This document shows positions 34,306 through 42,245 of a DNA stretch of 64,000 nucleotides, one piece after another. Numbering within the stretch: position 1 is the first letter of the stretch; the number at the start of each line of letters is the position of its first letter. The position numbers and the translations under genes were made by a program. Origin of the DNA: Methylobacter sp. (lineage in GTDB: Bacteria; Pseudomonadota; Gammaproteobacteria; Methylococcales; Methylomonadaceae); assembly GCA_026399025.1 (NCBI GenBank), contig JAPLRU010000099.1, positions 54,779 to 118,778 of the forward strand, written 5' to 3'. The notes below the pieces were generated by a model. It saw only the letters and a list, made by a program, of their open reading frames with translations. It had not been told where the DNA came from and searched no databases.

Positions 34306-36539
34306 GATTTAACGCGTTGCAGTGATTTAATAAAAGTTTCGGCATCCTGATAACCGATAACCCGGTTGCCGGTTTTTTCCTGACTGTCCAAGCCGAAAAA
34401 CAATATGGCGGGCGGTCCGATCAGCTTGAATTTTGCTAACAGGGCTTTATCGTCTTCCGAATTATTGGTGACATCGGCTTGCAGCAACACAAGACCGGCA
34501 AGCGCCTGTTTAACATGCGGATCGGCAAAGGTATAAGTTTCCATCTCCTTGCATGAAATACACCAGTCGGCATAAAAATCCAGCATAACCGGTTGGTGAT
34601 TCGCGTTGGCTTGTTTAATCCGGGCTTCCAGCGCTGCCGGCGAGCTAACTCTTTCAAAACGAATACCGGCGGGTTCTACGGCAGCTTGCGCCGTACTCAA
34701 ACCAAGTCCTTGCAACGGTTTTAGCGGGTTGCTATTGCCCAGGCTAAAACCGATCAACAATAACAGGCCGTAAGACAGCATCATTAAACCCAAGCCTTTC
34801 CATAGCTTGCGCCAGCCGGAGCTATTTTCCGGCAGCGGATCGACAGCACTGAGGTAAATGGCCGGAAAGATAAGCAGCATCGCCCAGAGCATCATAATGA
34901 CGTTACCCGGCAAAATACGGCTGAGCATCCACACCGCAACAGCGAGCATAATCACGCCGAATACGGCTTTGGTCGAGTTTAGCCAGTTTCCGGCCTTGGG
35001 CAACAATTTTCCGGCGGACGCGCCCAGCAGCAGCAACGGCACGCCCATGCCTAAACCCAAAGCAAATAAAGCAGCGCCGCCTAATACCGCATCACCGGTC
35101 TGGCCGATATAAATCAACGCACCCGCCAGCGGCGCGGCGACGCAAGGGCCGACGATCAGCGAGGACAGCGAGCCCATAATGGCCGCGCCCAACAACGAGC
35201 CGTCACGATGTATTTCGCTGGAGTTATGCAGTTTAACTTGAAAGGATTTAGGCAATTCCAGATGGTAAAAACCGAACATGGATAAGGATAAAAGCACAAA
35301 AACAGCGCTGAACAGGCCGATGATCCAAGGCTGTTGAAAAGCCGCTTGCAAATTATTACCGAACAATGCGGCGAGTATGCCGAATACGGTATAGGTCAGC
35401 GCGGAGGCAAATACATAACTCAGCGACAGCAAAAAGGCTCTACCGGTGGTAATCCGGTGGCCGTGACCGACGATAATGCCCGATAAAATCGGAATCATCG
35501 GAAAAATGCACGGGGTCAGCGATAGCAATAAGCCAAAGCCGAAAAAGCTGAGTAAGGTTATCGGGAAACTATCCTTGTGCAAGGACTGCACGATTTGGTC
35601 CTGCTCGGAAAGTTCGGGCACAACGTCTTGCCGCACTGCTGCCGACTGTTGTGCTATCGGATGCTGCGCCACCGGTAGGGCCAAATCGATATTTTTACTC
35701 ATCGGCGGATAGCAAACGCCGCGGTCGGCACAGCCTTGATATTTTGCCTGTAGGCTAACGGTTTGCGCCAATTGGTTGGAACGCATAAGCGGCAAGTCAA
35801 AGGTCAGTTCGTCATGAAAGGTTTCAACCTGACCGAAAGCTTCATCCTGTTTGGGTGCGCCTCTGGGAATATCGTAAGCGCCAAGCGTTACACCCTCGGC
35901 ATTAACTAATTCAAGCTGCACTTTTTCCCGGTAAAGATAATAGCCCTCAGCTATCTCCCAATTAACATGCAGAGTGCGCTCATCTTTGACCGAAGCAAAA
36001 AACTTGAATGCTTGGTCCGGCTGCAATAGCTCATCTTCAAACAAGTTAAGTTTTAAGCTTTGAGAGCCTTTTAACAACTGTTTGATCGGATTGATTTGAA
36101 CAACGGGCGCGGGCAGATTCAGGTCAAAGGTGATTTTCTGCGGCGGATAACAAATGCCCCGGTCGGCACAGCCGTGAAATTGCACCAACAAGTGCAGCGA
36201 AGACTCACCGTTTTCAACGGTTAAGGCAATCGGCACATGCAGGGTATGGCGGTAGATAACCACATCGCCAAAGTTTTCGTCATGCTTGGTTTGACCTTCC
36301 GGAAACTCGGGTTCGGCTAAGCGGACCTGCCCGGTTTTGGACTCAAAATGCATTTTATTGCGGTAAAGATAATAGCCTTCGGCGATGTCCCAAGAAACTT
36401 CAATCCGATCGGCAGCCAACACTTTTGCAGAAACCTTAAAGGCTTGGTCAGATGGCAGAGGCTCGTCAACGCCCAGCGCAACAACCGATTGGCTAAGCAG
36501 CGCCAGTAAACACAAAAAAATTATTTTAAAGGGTGGCAT
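34302..36539 (-). CDS. dsbD: Thiol:disulfide interchange protein DsbD with duplicated N-terminal domain
   Basis: DsbD carries electrons from cytoplasmic thioredoxin to periplasmic proteins. After a signal peptide (residues 1-22) there are two tandem DsbD-alpha domains. The first has GYYLYRNKMHF and GCADRGICYPPQ; the second has GYYLYREKVQL and GCADRGVCYPPM. The membrane domain has LTPCIFPMIPILSG and GPCVAAPLAGALIYI, each with its redox Cys. The C-terminal thioredoxin domain has FYADWCISCKEME. At 745 residues it is about 180 longer than the E. coli protein, owing to the extra alpha domain. I chose the ATG at 36539 (MPPFKIIF), which overlaps cutA by 19 bp. Confidence 0.93.
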   Translation of the reverse strand: MPPFKIIFLCLLALLSQSVVALGVDEPLPSDQAFKVSAKVLAADRIEVSWDIAEGYYLYRNKMHFESKTGQVRLAEPEFPEGQTKHDENFGDVVIYRHTLHVPIALTVENGESSLHLLVQFHGCADRGICYPPQKITFDLNLPAPVVQINPIKQLLKGSQSLKLNLFEDELLQPDQAFKFFASVKDERTLHVNWEIAEGYYLYREKVQLELVNAEGVTLGAYDIPRGAPKQDEAFGQVETFHDELTFDLPLMRSNQLAQTVSLQAKYQGCADRGVCYPPMSKNIDLALPVAQHPIAQQSAAVRQDVVPELSEQDQIVQSLHKDSFPITLLSFFGFGLLLSLTPCIFPMIPILSGIIVGHGHRITTGRAFLLSLSYVFASALTYTVFGILAALFGNNLQAAFQQPWIIGLFSAVFVLLSLSMFGFYHLELPKSFQVKLHNSSEIHRDGSLLGAAIMGSLSSLIVGPCVAAPLAGALIYIGQTGDAVLGGAALFALGLGMGVPLLLLGASAGKLLPKAGNWLNSTKAVFGVIMLAVAVWMLSRILPGNVIMMLWAMLLIFPAIYLSAVDPLPENSSGWRKLWKGLGLMMLSYGLLLLIGFSLGNSNPLKPLQGLGLSTAQAAVEPAGIRFERVSSPAALEARIKQANANHQPVMLDFYADWCISCKEMETYTFADPHVKQALAGLVLLQADVTNNSEDDKALLAKFKLIGPPAILFFGLDSQEKTGNRVIGYQDAETFIKSLQRVKS

Positions 36540-36847
36540 GAATCTATCCAATGCAGGTATTCAGGTAAACCGCGCTCAATGGACACGGCAACTATTTCAG
36601 GTAGTTCGTAAGGGTGATGTTCGCGCACAGCCGCTTCAATCGCTGGATAGTGATCTTTATGCGCTTTAATCAGCAACAGATGCTCTTCGGCGGACTCAAT
36701 TTGTCCTTTCCAAGCATAAATAGAAGTAACGCCAGGCAAAATATTCACACAAGCGGCCTTTTGACTTGCCACCAGCAAGCGGGCTATTTTTTCTGCGGTA
36801 TCTTTATCAGGGCAAGTACAAAAAATTATTTGATGAACGGCAGGCAT
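36521..36847 (-). CDS. cutA: Divalent-cation tolerance protein CutA
   Basis: CutA is a small trimeric PII-like protein of 108 residues, annotated for copper tolerance although its exact function is unclear. Family signatures are FCTCPDKDTAEKIARLLV at the N-terminus, ACVNILPGVTSIYAWKG in the middle and HPYELPEIVAVSIERG near the C-terminus. I chose the ATG at 36847 (MPAVHQII); an in-frame start 7 codons upstream is less likely. It precedes dsbD with a 19-bp overlap, an arrangement known in enterobacteria too. Confidence 0.93.
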   Translation of the reverse strand: MPAVHQIIFCTCPDKDTAEKIARLLVASQKAACVNILPGVTSIYAWKGQIESAEEHLLLIKAHKDHYPAIEAAVREHHPYELPEIVAVSIERGLPEYLHWIDSCHPLK

Positions 36848-36948
36848 ATTACAAATGATAAAAAACAAGGGCGACGGATATTATCCTAGAAATTAAGCGA
36901 AATTGTCTTTATATTGTAACGACGATGACTTCAACAAGAGTACTTTAA

Positions 36949-37386
36949 ATGAAAATTTTTCAAACCCTATTCCTGGTCGTGCTGATCATCCCTTTTGCGG
37001 AGATTTATTTGCTGATTCAGGTAGGTGCAATTATCGGCGCATTCCCGACCGTTTTGTTGGTGGTATTTACCGCAGTACTGGGCGCTTGGCTATTGAAACA
37101 GCAAGGCTTTGCAACATTTCAGCGTTTTCAGGAGAATTTGGCACAAGGCGTAATACCCGCTTATGAAATGGTGGAAGGCCCTATTATTCTGGTCGGCGGG
37201 GCATTACTGCTAACGCCGGGCTTTATTACCGATATCATCGGCTTTGCCTGTTTAATACCGCAATCGCGCAGAAAAATTGCCCAATTTGTAATTGAGCATT
37301 ATCTGGTTCAGGCCTCAGAGCATTTTCAGCAAGCCAAAGCGGCTGAAAATAATGTGTTGGAAGGTGAGTTTCGTAAGGAAGAGTGA
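36949..37386 (+). CDS. fxsA: FxsA family membrane protein
   Basis: This is a 145-residue inner-membrane protein of the FxsA/YtzA family (E. coli FxsA suppresses F-plasmid exclusion of phage T7). Features are FQTLFLVVLIIPFAEIYLLIQVG (TM1), a second TM ending LGAWLLKQQG, the GGALLLTPGFITDIIGF hairpin (TM3) and LIPQSRR. A charged C-terminal tail follows. The ATG has AAGAG 9 nt upstream. It is divergent from cutA. Confidence 0.9.
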   Translation: MKIFQTLFLVVLIIPFAEIYLLIQVGAIIGAFPTVLLVVFTAVLGAWLLKQQGFATFQRFQENLAQGVIPAYEMVEGPIILVGGALLLTPGFITDIIGFACLIPQSRRKIAQFVIEHYLVQASEHFQQAKAAENNVLEGEFRKEE

Positions 37387-37487
37387 TCGGCAGCTAGGGA
37401 AATAAAACGCGGATGGTACGGGCTTAAAGGATTTAAACGATTTTCTTTTACTCGATATTTATTCAGTCAAATCCACCTCTATTATAA

Positions 37488-37521
37488 GGCACAAGACAAA
37501 ACCGGAATTTAGCCTTGTGCC
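37488..37521. repeat. Hairpin downstream of the DUF2892 gene
   Basis: GGCACAAG (37488-37495) pairs with CTTGTGCC (37514-37521) across an 18-nt loop. It lies 8 bp after the DUF2892 stop and may end that transcript, but there is no good T-run. Confidence 0.35.
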
Positions 37522-37528
37522 TATCCAC

Positions 37529-37804
37529 TTAACCTTCTGAAGAATCGCTTTCTGTAGGAGCGCTTTCTGTAGAATCGCCAGCGGCCGCTTCACAGGTATT
37601 TTTGTTAAGCCCTGAATAAGCGGGGCACCAACCTGAATAACCTGTAGCCACAAGAACCAAGCCCACTAATAACAAAAGAACCTCACCGCCGGGAACGAAC
37701 AGCGAAATAACCAGCAGTGCCGCTCCCGCGTATAAACGGTATTTTTTTTCCTTTTCACCGACATTGTGTTCAAATTTAAGCATACGTTTAAAATCAAAAT
37801 TCAT
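37529..37804 (-). CDS. DUF2892 (YgaP-like) membrane protein
   Basis: This is a 91-residue protein. The N-terminus MLKFEHNVGEKEKKYRLYAG and two TM segments (AGAALLVISLFVPGG and VLLLLVGLVLVATGYSGWCPAY) match the DUF2892 domain found at the C-terminus of the rhodanese YgaP. The conserved WCP-x-Y segment is present. The C-terminal 20 residues are Ser/Glu-rich. Here it stands alone. Function unknown; a sulfur/persulfide link is suggested only by the YgaP fusion. Confidence 0.82.
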   Translation of the reverse strand: MNFDFKRMLKFEHNVGEKEKKYRLYAGAALLVISLFVPGGEVLLLLVGLVLVATGYSGWCPAYSGLNKNTCEAAAGDSTESAPTESDSSEG

Positions 37805-37923
37805 CTTAAAATCCTCTGTGTGTAGTTATTATTATCGTTAAAAAACAAAGCAACGGTTCAGTTTGTCATTATTGGACCTACGCAATATACACAGCTCTAA
37901 AAAATGTGCAAGCGAAAAAACTA

Positions 37924-40101
37924 ATGGATGTTACCTCAATAATAGCCCCCCTCAATGATGCCCAGCGTCAGGCCGTTACCGCCCCTTCTCAAGCCATGCT
38001 GGTTCTGGCCGGCGCCGGCAGCGGCAAAACCCGAGTTTTAGTGCACCGCATCGCTTGGCAAATCCAAGCGCAAGGTGTATCGGCACACAGTATTTTGGCG
38101 GTCACTTTTACCAATAAAGCAGCCAAAGAAATGCGTAGCAGAGTGGAGGACTTGCTCAAACTATCCGCGCAATCCATGTGGATAGGCACTTTTCATGGCT
38201 TAGCGCATCGGCTGTTAAGACGCCACGCCAAACAGGCCAAATTGCCGGAAACGTTTCAGGTCATGGATTCCGGCGATCAGTTACGGCTGATCAAGCGCTT
38301 GTTGACCACGCTTAATCTGGATGCCGACAAATGGCCGCCGCGTCAAATTCAGTGGTATATCAACGCGCAAAAAGACGAAGGCGTCAGAGCCCGGCATATG
38401 ATGGAGACCCACGATCTCTACCAACGGCAAATGCTGACTATCTATAAAGCCTATGAAGAGCTGTGTGACCGTTCCGGCTTGGTGGATTTTGCCGAACTGC
38501 TGCTGCGGGCACATGAATTGCTGAGAGATAATGACGATGTGTTGGAATTTTACCAACAACGTTTCAGTCAGGTTCATGTCGATGAGTTCCAGGATACCAA
38601 CACCATACAATATGCTTGGTTGCGACTGTTGACCGAAGGCAAGGACAATATTTTCGTCGTCGGCGACGACGACCAGTCCATTTACGGCTGGCGCGGTGCG
38701 AAAATAGAAAATATCTACAGCTTTCAAAAGCATTATCCCAATCATCAAGTCATCAAGCTGGAACAAAATTACCGCTCCACCGGTAATATCCTAAAAGCCG
38801 CCAATAAGGTTATCAGCGTCAATGACGGCCGTATGGGCAAAGAGCTGTGGACCGACGCCGGCGACGGTGATTTAATTTCCCTGTACGCCGCATTCAACGA
38901 ACAGGACGAAGCCCATTTCGTGGTCGAACGCATCAGGGCTTGGGTCAATGAAGGCGGCATGCGCAACGATATCGCCATTCTGTATAGATCCAATGCCCAA
39001 TCCCGGCAATTTGAAGAAAGATTGATGACCACCAACACGCCCTACCGCGTTTACGGCGGCTTGCGTTTTTTTGAACGGGCGGAAATTAAAAATGCGCTGG
39101 CTTATTTACGGCTAATGTCCAATCGCAATGACGATGCGTCGTTTGAGCGGGTGATCAACACGCCGACGCGCGGCATAGGCGCAAAAACCGTTGACGATAT
39201 TCGGACCATAGCGCGAGATCAAGACCTGTCTTTATGGGCGGCGGCCATCGTGCTGATAAACCAACGCAGCCTGTCGGCAAGAGCGGGCAATGCGTTAATA
39301 GGTTTTTTGGAGTTGATCAAACAGTTTGCCGCACAAACGGAAGGCCTGGAGCTTTATGAAAAGGTCAAATGGGTCGTCGAAAAAAGCGGCCTGATTGAAC
39401 TCTATAAAAAAGACAAAACCGACAAAGACGAAGAAAAAGTGGAAAACCTCGAGGAGCTGGTCAACGCGGCGCGGCTTTTCGACGCGGCCACCATCGGCGA
39501 TTTGGAAGATGAAGAAAGTTTAAGCGAACTGGATATGTTTCTGGCCCATGCGACGCTCGAATCCGGCGAATTGCAAGGCGATGACTTCGACGATTGCGTC
39601 CAACTGATGACCCTGCATTCAGCCAAAGGGCTAGAGTTTAAACTGGTCTTTTTAGTCGGTATGGAAGAAGGTTTATTTCCGTCGCAGCAGTCGGTCGATG
39701 ATGTCGGGCGGCTGGAAGAAGAACGTAGGCTTTGCTATGTCGGCATTACCCGCGCCATGCGCCAATTGTATTTAACCTATGCCGAATCCAGGCGTCTATA
39801 CGGCCGCGAAACGTATCCCAGACCGTCGCGTTTTCTGCGCGAAATTCCGGCGGAACATATTCAGGAAGTCAGAATGCGGGCTACCGTAAGCCGCCCTGTC
39901 ACATCGGTCAAACCCAAAGCGCAGTCTTTGCAAACGGAAGGAAAATACAAACTGGGCCAGCGCGTCAGCCATGTCAAATTCGGCGAAGGCGTGGTGTTGC
40001 AAATGGAAGGCAACGGCGCGCAAGAAAGAGTGCAAATCAATTTCAAGCAAGTCGGAATCAAATGGCTGATGCTGGCTTATGCCCAATTGGATGTGTTGTA
40101 G
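37924..40101 (+). CDS. uvrD: DNA helicase II UvrD
   Basis: This is a superfamily 1A 3'-5' helicase for mismatch and nucleotide excision repair. Motifs are AGAGSGKT (I), TFTNKAAKEM (Ia), VDEFQDTN (II), GDDDQSIYGWRGA (III), LEQNYRST (IV), LMTLHSAKGLEF (V) and YVGITRA (VI). The N-terminus MDVTS...LNDAQRQAV matches UvrD rather than Rep. The C-terminal Tudor-like end has GQRVSHVKFGEGVV, also a UvrD trait. The length is 725 residues from the ATG at 37924; a GTG at 37906 would add six residues. I looked for a LexA box upstream and found none. Confidence 0.94.
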   Translation: MDVTSIIAPLNDAQRQAVTAPSQAMLVLAGAGSGKTRVLVHRIAWQIQAQGVSAHSILAVTFTNKAAKEMRSRVEDLLKLSAQSMWIGTFHGLAHRLLRRHAKQAKLPETFQVMDSGDQLRLIKRLLTTLNLDADKWPPRQIQWYINAQKDEGVRARHMMETHDLYQRQMLTIYKAYEELCDRSGLVDFAELLLRAHELLRDNDDVLEFYQQRFSQVHVDEFQDTNTIQYAWLRLLTEGKDNIFVVGDDDQSIYGWRGAKIENIYSFQKHYPNHQVIKLEQNYRSTGNILKAANKVISVNDGRMGKELWTDAGDGDLISLYAAFNEQDEAHFVVERIRAWVNEGGMRNDIAILYRSNAQSRQFEERLMTTNTPYRVYGGLRFFERAEIKNALAYLRLMSNRNDDASFERVINTPTRGIGAKTVDDIRTIARDQDLSLWAAAIVLINQRSLSARAGNALIGFLELIKQFAAQTEGLELYEKVKWVVEKSGLIELYKKDKTDKDEEKVENLEELVNAARLFDAATIGDLEDEESLSELDMFLAHATLESGELQGDDFDDCVQLMTLHSAKGLEFKLVFLVGMEEGLFPSQQSVDDVGRLEEERRLCYVGITRAMRQLYLTYAESRRLYGRETYPRPSRFLREIPAEHIQEVRMRATVSRPVTSVKPKAQSLQTEGKYKLGQRVSHVKFGEGVVLQMEGNGAQERVQINFKQVGIKWLMLAYAQLDVL

Positions 40102-40217
40102 TTGGGACTACGCGTTACTTAGAGGAATATGGTTAAGCGTCGAACAATCCCAAGCAGAGAGAAGCTGCGCACAGCCTCCCCTTGCTTGGCTTTATCTTAC
40201 ACACTTAAAGAAAAAAC

Positions 40218-40310
40218 ATGCAATCCGCTAAACAAATTATTGATCATGTATCTGACCAAGCAACATGGAATGACTTTATGCATGAACTATATTGTCAAAC
40301 AGACATTTGA
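40218..40310 (+). pseudogene. Truncated addiction-module antitoxin N-terminus
   Basis: An ATG opens a 30-codon frame that includes SAKQIIDHVS and QATWNDFMHELY, then ends in TGA. The ATWDDxMYELY pattern is typical of short antitoxins of toxin-antitoxin pairs, which normally run to about 70-80 residues. The frame breaks at the join with the IS1 remnant and no toxin follows. It is therefore a likely pseudogene. Family assignment is by pattern memory only. Confidence 0.5.
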
Positions 40311-40311
40311 A

Positions 40312-40482
40312 AAGGCTAGCTTGACGCTCTAATAGGGCTTTTTTAATGAGTTCCCGCACGTTTTCACTCATAGTGTTGAATTCACACCACCATAAACTGC
40401 CGCCCACATTCTTTACGGTCATTCTGCTTGCCGTTATGGATGTGACCATTTTTTTATGACGACCAGAGCCGCAATGAGGACA
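40312..40482 (-). pseudogene. IS1-family InsA transposase remnant, frameshifted
   Basis: On the minus strand CPHCGSGRHKK is read first. After a shift at the A-run it continues GHIHNGKQNDRKECGRQFM, which is the InsA zinc-binding pattern (CPHC...G-x-Q-x-Y/D...CxxCGRQF). After another disruption ELIKKALLERQASL follows, like the InsA helix region. A stop precedes the first Cys, so the 5' end is missing as well. It is non-functional. Confidence 0.6.
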
Positions 40483-40549
40483 AACTTATCTAGTCACATG
40501 GCCCTGCTAAGCTACACAGTTAAGAAGAGACTATCCGAAATAAACAGAG

Positions 40550-40739
40550 TTTTCTTTACACGCAAGCATTGCATATATAGCACTACCTCGTCGTGAGGTC
40601 GAAACTATTGTGAAAGAGCGTAATCTGAAGGCCACCCCTGTCAGCCGGCATTTCACCACATAGGACGTCAGACGAAAACCGTTTCGACTTTATCCGCGCA
40701 GTTCAAAATGCCTGACTACGAGCCGCTTCCCTACATTGA
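40550..40739 (+). pseudogene. Unidentified broken coding fragment
   Basis: One frame reads LPRREVETIVKERNLKATPV with good codon character and stops at about 40662. A second frame then gives TVSTLSAQFKMPDYEPLPY and stops at 40749-region before the next gene. The pieces look like one decayed protein broken by a frameshift. I do not recognise the family. Confidence 0.3.
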
Positions 40740-40745
40740 AGCCGG

Positions 40746-41474
40746 CTAAACAGCAATACCTACCTGCAAAGCGTCAAACCAGTCTAAAAACCGTTTGACA
40801 TCGTCACCTTTAAACATCCGTCCGTGCTGTGGAGCCAAAATATCAATATCAAGATTTCTGACCCGTTCAATCCAAACTCGCTTTGCCTGATTTGAGGGCA
40901 TCCAGCGCTGATGCCAGTAGCGCATTTTTTCAACATGCGCCGCAAAATTATCAACAAACACGGGAGTGTCGGGTGCTTCAATAGCGGCTCCGACATCGCC
41001 GGACATCAAAATCTTAGCTTGTGGATCATAAACATGAAAATTCCCGGATGAATGTAAATAATGCGCGGGAATAATCTGCAATTCCACTGACTCTAACTTA
41101 ATTGTCCCGCCATTATCCGGAATAGGAACATATTCTATTGATTCACAGCTGTAATGCCGTAAAAACCCCTCCCAGACAGCCGGCGCATGAAGCTTGGCAT
41201 TGGTTAAAGCCTGATCCCATAAGCCTAATGATGAAATAACGTCAGGATCTTGGTGCGAAGCAAACAAATCCGTTATTTGATCTACAGGGGCATGATGCAG
41301 CACCGCCGCCATCATCGGAGCGAACAGCTCAGCCCCGCCTGGATCCAGAAGTAGACAGCGGTTAGCCGTGCGAACTACATATTGGTTAGTGTCGACTATG
41401 TTACTGGGCTTACCTTCGTCCCTGCCAAACATAATCCATTGATGAGATCCTTCATATATTTTGGTCGTTTTCAT
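40746..41474 (-). CDS. MBL-fold di-iron protein, ODP-like oxygen sensor
   Basis: This is a metallo-beta-lactamase-fold protein of 242 residues without the flavodoxin domain of flavodiiron proteins. Likely iron ligands lie in FASHQDPDV (about residues 80-88), HYLHSSGNFHVYDP (about 143-156), MSGDVGAAIEAPD (about 163) and PQHGRMF (about 220). This matches oxygen-binding di-iron proteins (ODP) that work with CheA arrays in Treponema and Vibrio. Its position as the last gene of a chemosensory cluster supports that role. I chose the ATG at 41474; GGAG lies 12 nt upstream. A flavodiiron reductase role is less likely because no electron donor is adjacent. Confidence 0.78.
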   Translation of the reverse strand: MKTTKIYEGSHQWIMFGRDEGKPSNIVDTNQYVVRTANRCLLLDPGGAELFAPMMAAVLHHAPVDQITDLFASHQDPDVISSLGLWDQALTNAKLHAPAVWEGFLRHYSCESIEYVPIPDNGGTIKLESVELQIIPAHYLHSSGNFHVYDPQAKILMSGDVGAAIEAPDTPVFVDNFAAHVEKMRYWHQRWMPSNQAKRVWIERVRNLDIDILAPQHGRMFKGDDVKRFLDWFDALQVGIAV

Positions 41475-41506
41475 AAAAAACAATGTCTCCGATAATTAGC
41501 CGCTAT

Positions 41507-42115
41507 TCAACTATTGCGATAAATGGATAATGCGATTCTGCAACGCTGCACATTATCATGAATGGTATGTGCAGCTTTATCTACACTTTCGGCAACTGCC
41601 TGCAGACTTTGCAAATACTCACCGGCTTGTGACGCTTCAATTCTTGAGTTTGCGGCAATAACCCGCGCAGCCCGCGCATGATGCATCACAGCTTCAAGCT
41701 GGCCTAGCAGTTGCGAAACATCTCTTTTAAACTGCCTTTGGCAATCTTGCATTGAAAGCCTTGCATGATCTACAGGCCCTTGCATACTCTTAGCATAAAC
41801 AGCATCTCCAGCCATTTTCGCTGCCAACTCAAACTTATTATAAGCCGTTGTTTTTTGAAACTCGTCGACAGTCAACCGATATAATACTAATGCATATATA
41901 TTTATGTTAGTAACCAGTTCAATTGTTTCTTTAGCCAATTCGTTAATAAAGTCAGTAATTGGCTGAAACCCTTTTGCTTTATCCCCTGCTCTAAATGCAA
42001 TGGCCTTAGCATTCGCCGCCGCTAACGATATTTCCTTAGCCACCACCATAACCGCACTTAACTCCGAAGTAATAGAAGCAACTGCAATAAATTGCGATTT
42101 AGTCTGATTAGTCAT
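41507..42115 (-). CDS. Small soluble protein with two chemoreceptor-tip-like motifs
   Basis: This is a 202-residue, all-helical protein with no TM segment or sensor domain. Residues 30-61 (ISLAAANAKAIAFRAGDKAK, then GF...INELAKET) line up with the receptor hairpin tip [20 protein letters not shown] in the MCP of this cluster. Residues 154-178 (AANSRIEASQAGEY) match the same pattern again. It could be a minimal cytoplasmic receptor or array adaptor. It sits between cheB and the ODP-like gene, 32 bp from the latter. Function is inferred from pattern and position; no family name is known to me. Confidence 0.62.
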   Translation of the reverse strand: MTNQTKSQFIAVASITSELSAVMVVAKEISLAAANAKAIAFRAGDKAKGFQPITDFINELAKETIELVTNINIYALVLYRLTVDEFQKTTAYNKFELAAKMAGDAVYAKSMQGPVDHARLSMQDCQRQFKRDVSQLLGQLEAVMHHARAARVIAANSRIEASQAGEYLQSLQAVAESVDKAAHTIHDNVQRCRIALSIYRNS

Positions 42116-42245
42116 ATTTAATTACACTGCGTGAAAAGTGACATTTTTAGATTCTGTATTCAGTCCAATGTATCTAAAACGTATTGTGCTAAATACAGCC
42201 GTAAAAGGCTGGAAGATAATAAATCAAGAACCTTGGCAGCATTTT

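Larger units (their letters stand above)
40102..40745. other. Gene scar: decayed antitoxin, IS1 and unidentified fragments
   Basis: This 644-bp gap has no intact gene but is full of coding remnants: an antitoxin N-terminus (40218-40310), an IS1 InsA fragment on the minus strand (about 40312-40482), and an unrecognised protein fragment on the plus strand (about 40550-40739). The breakpoints abut one another. This is a small graveyard of accessory DNA between uvrD and the chemosensory cluster. Confidence 0.65.

Noticed and set aside
37880-37905. LexA box upstream of uvrD
   Set aside because: A CAG with AT-rich spacer occurs (ATATACACAG), but the required CTG 10 bp upstream is TAC, so the palindrome is absent.
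40331-40470. Reading the sequence after the antitoxin fragment as its own frameshifted C-terminus
   Set aside because: The minus strand gives a better match (ELIKKALLERQASL and CPHCG...ECGRQF of InsA), so the junction explanation is preferred.
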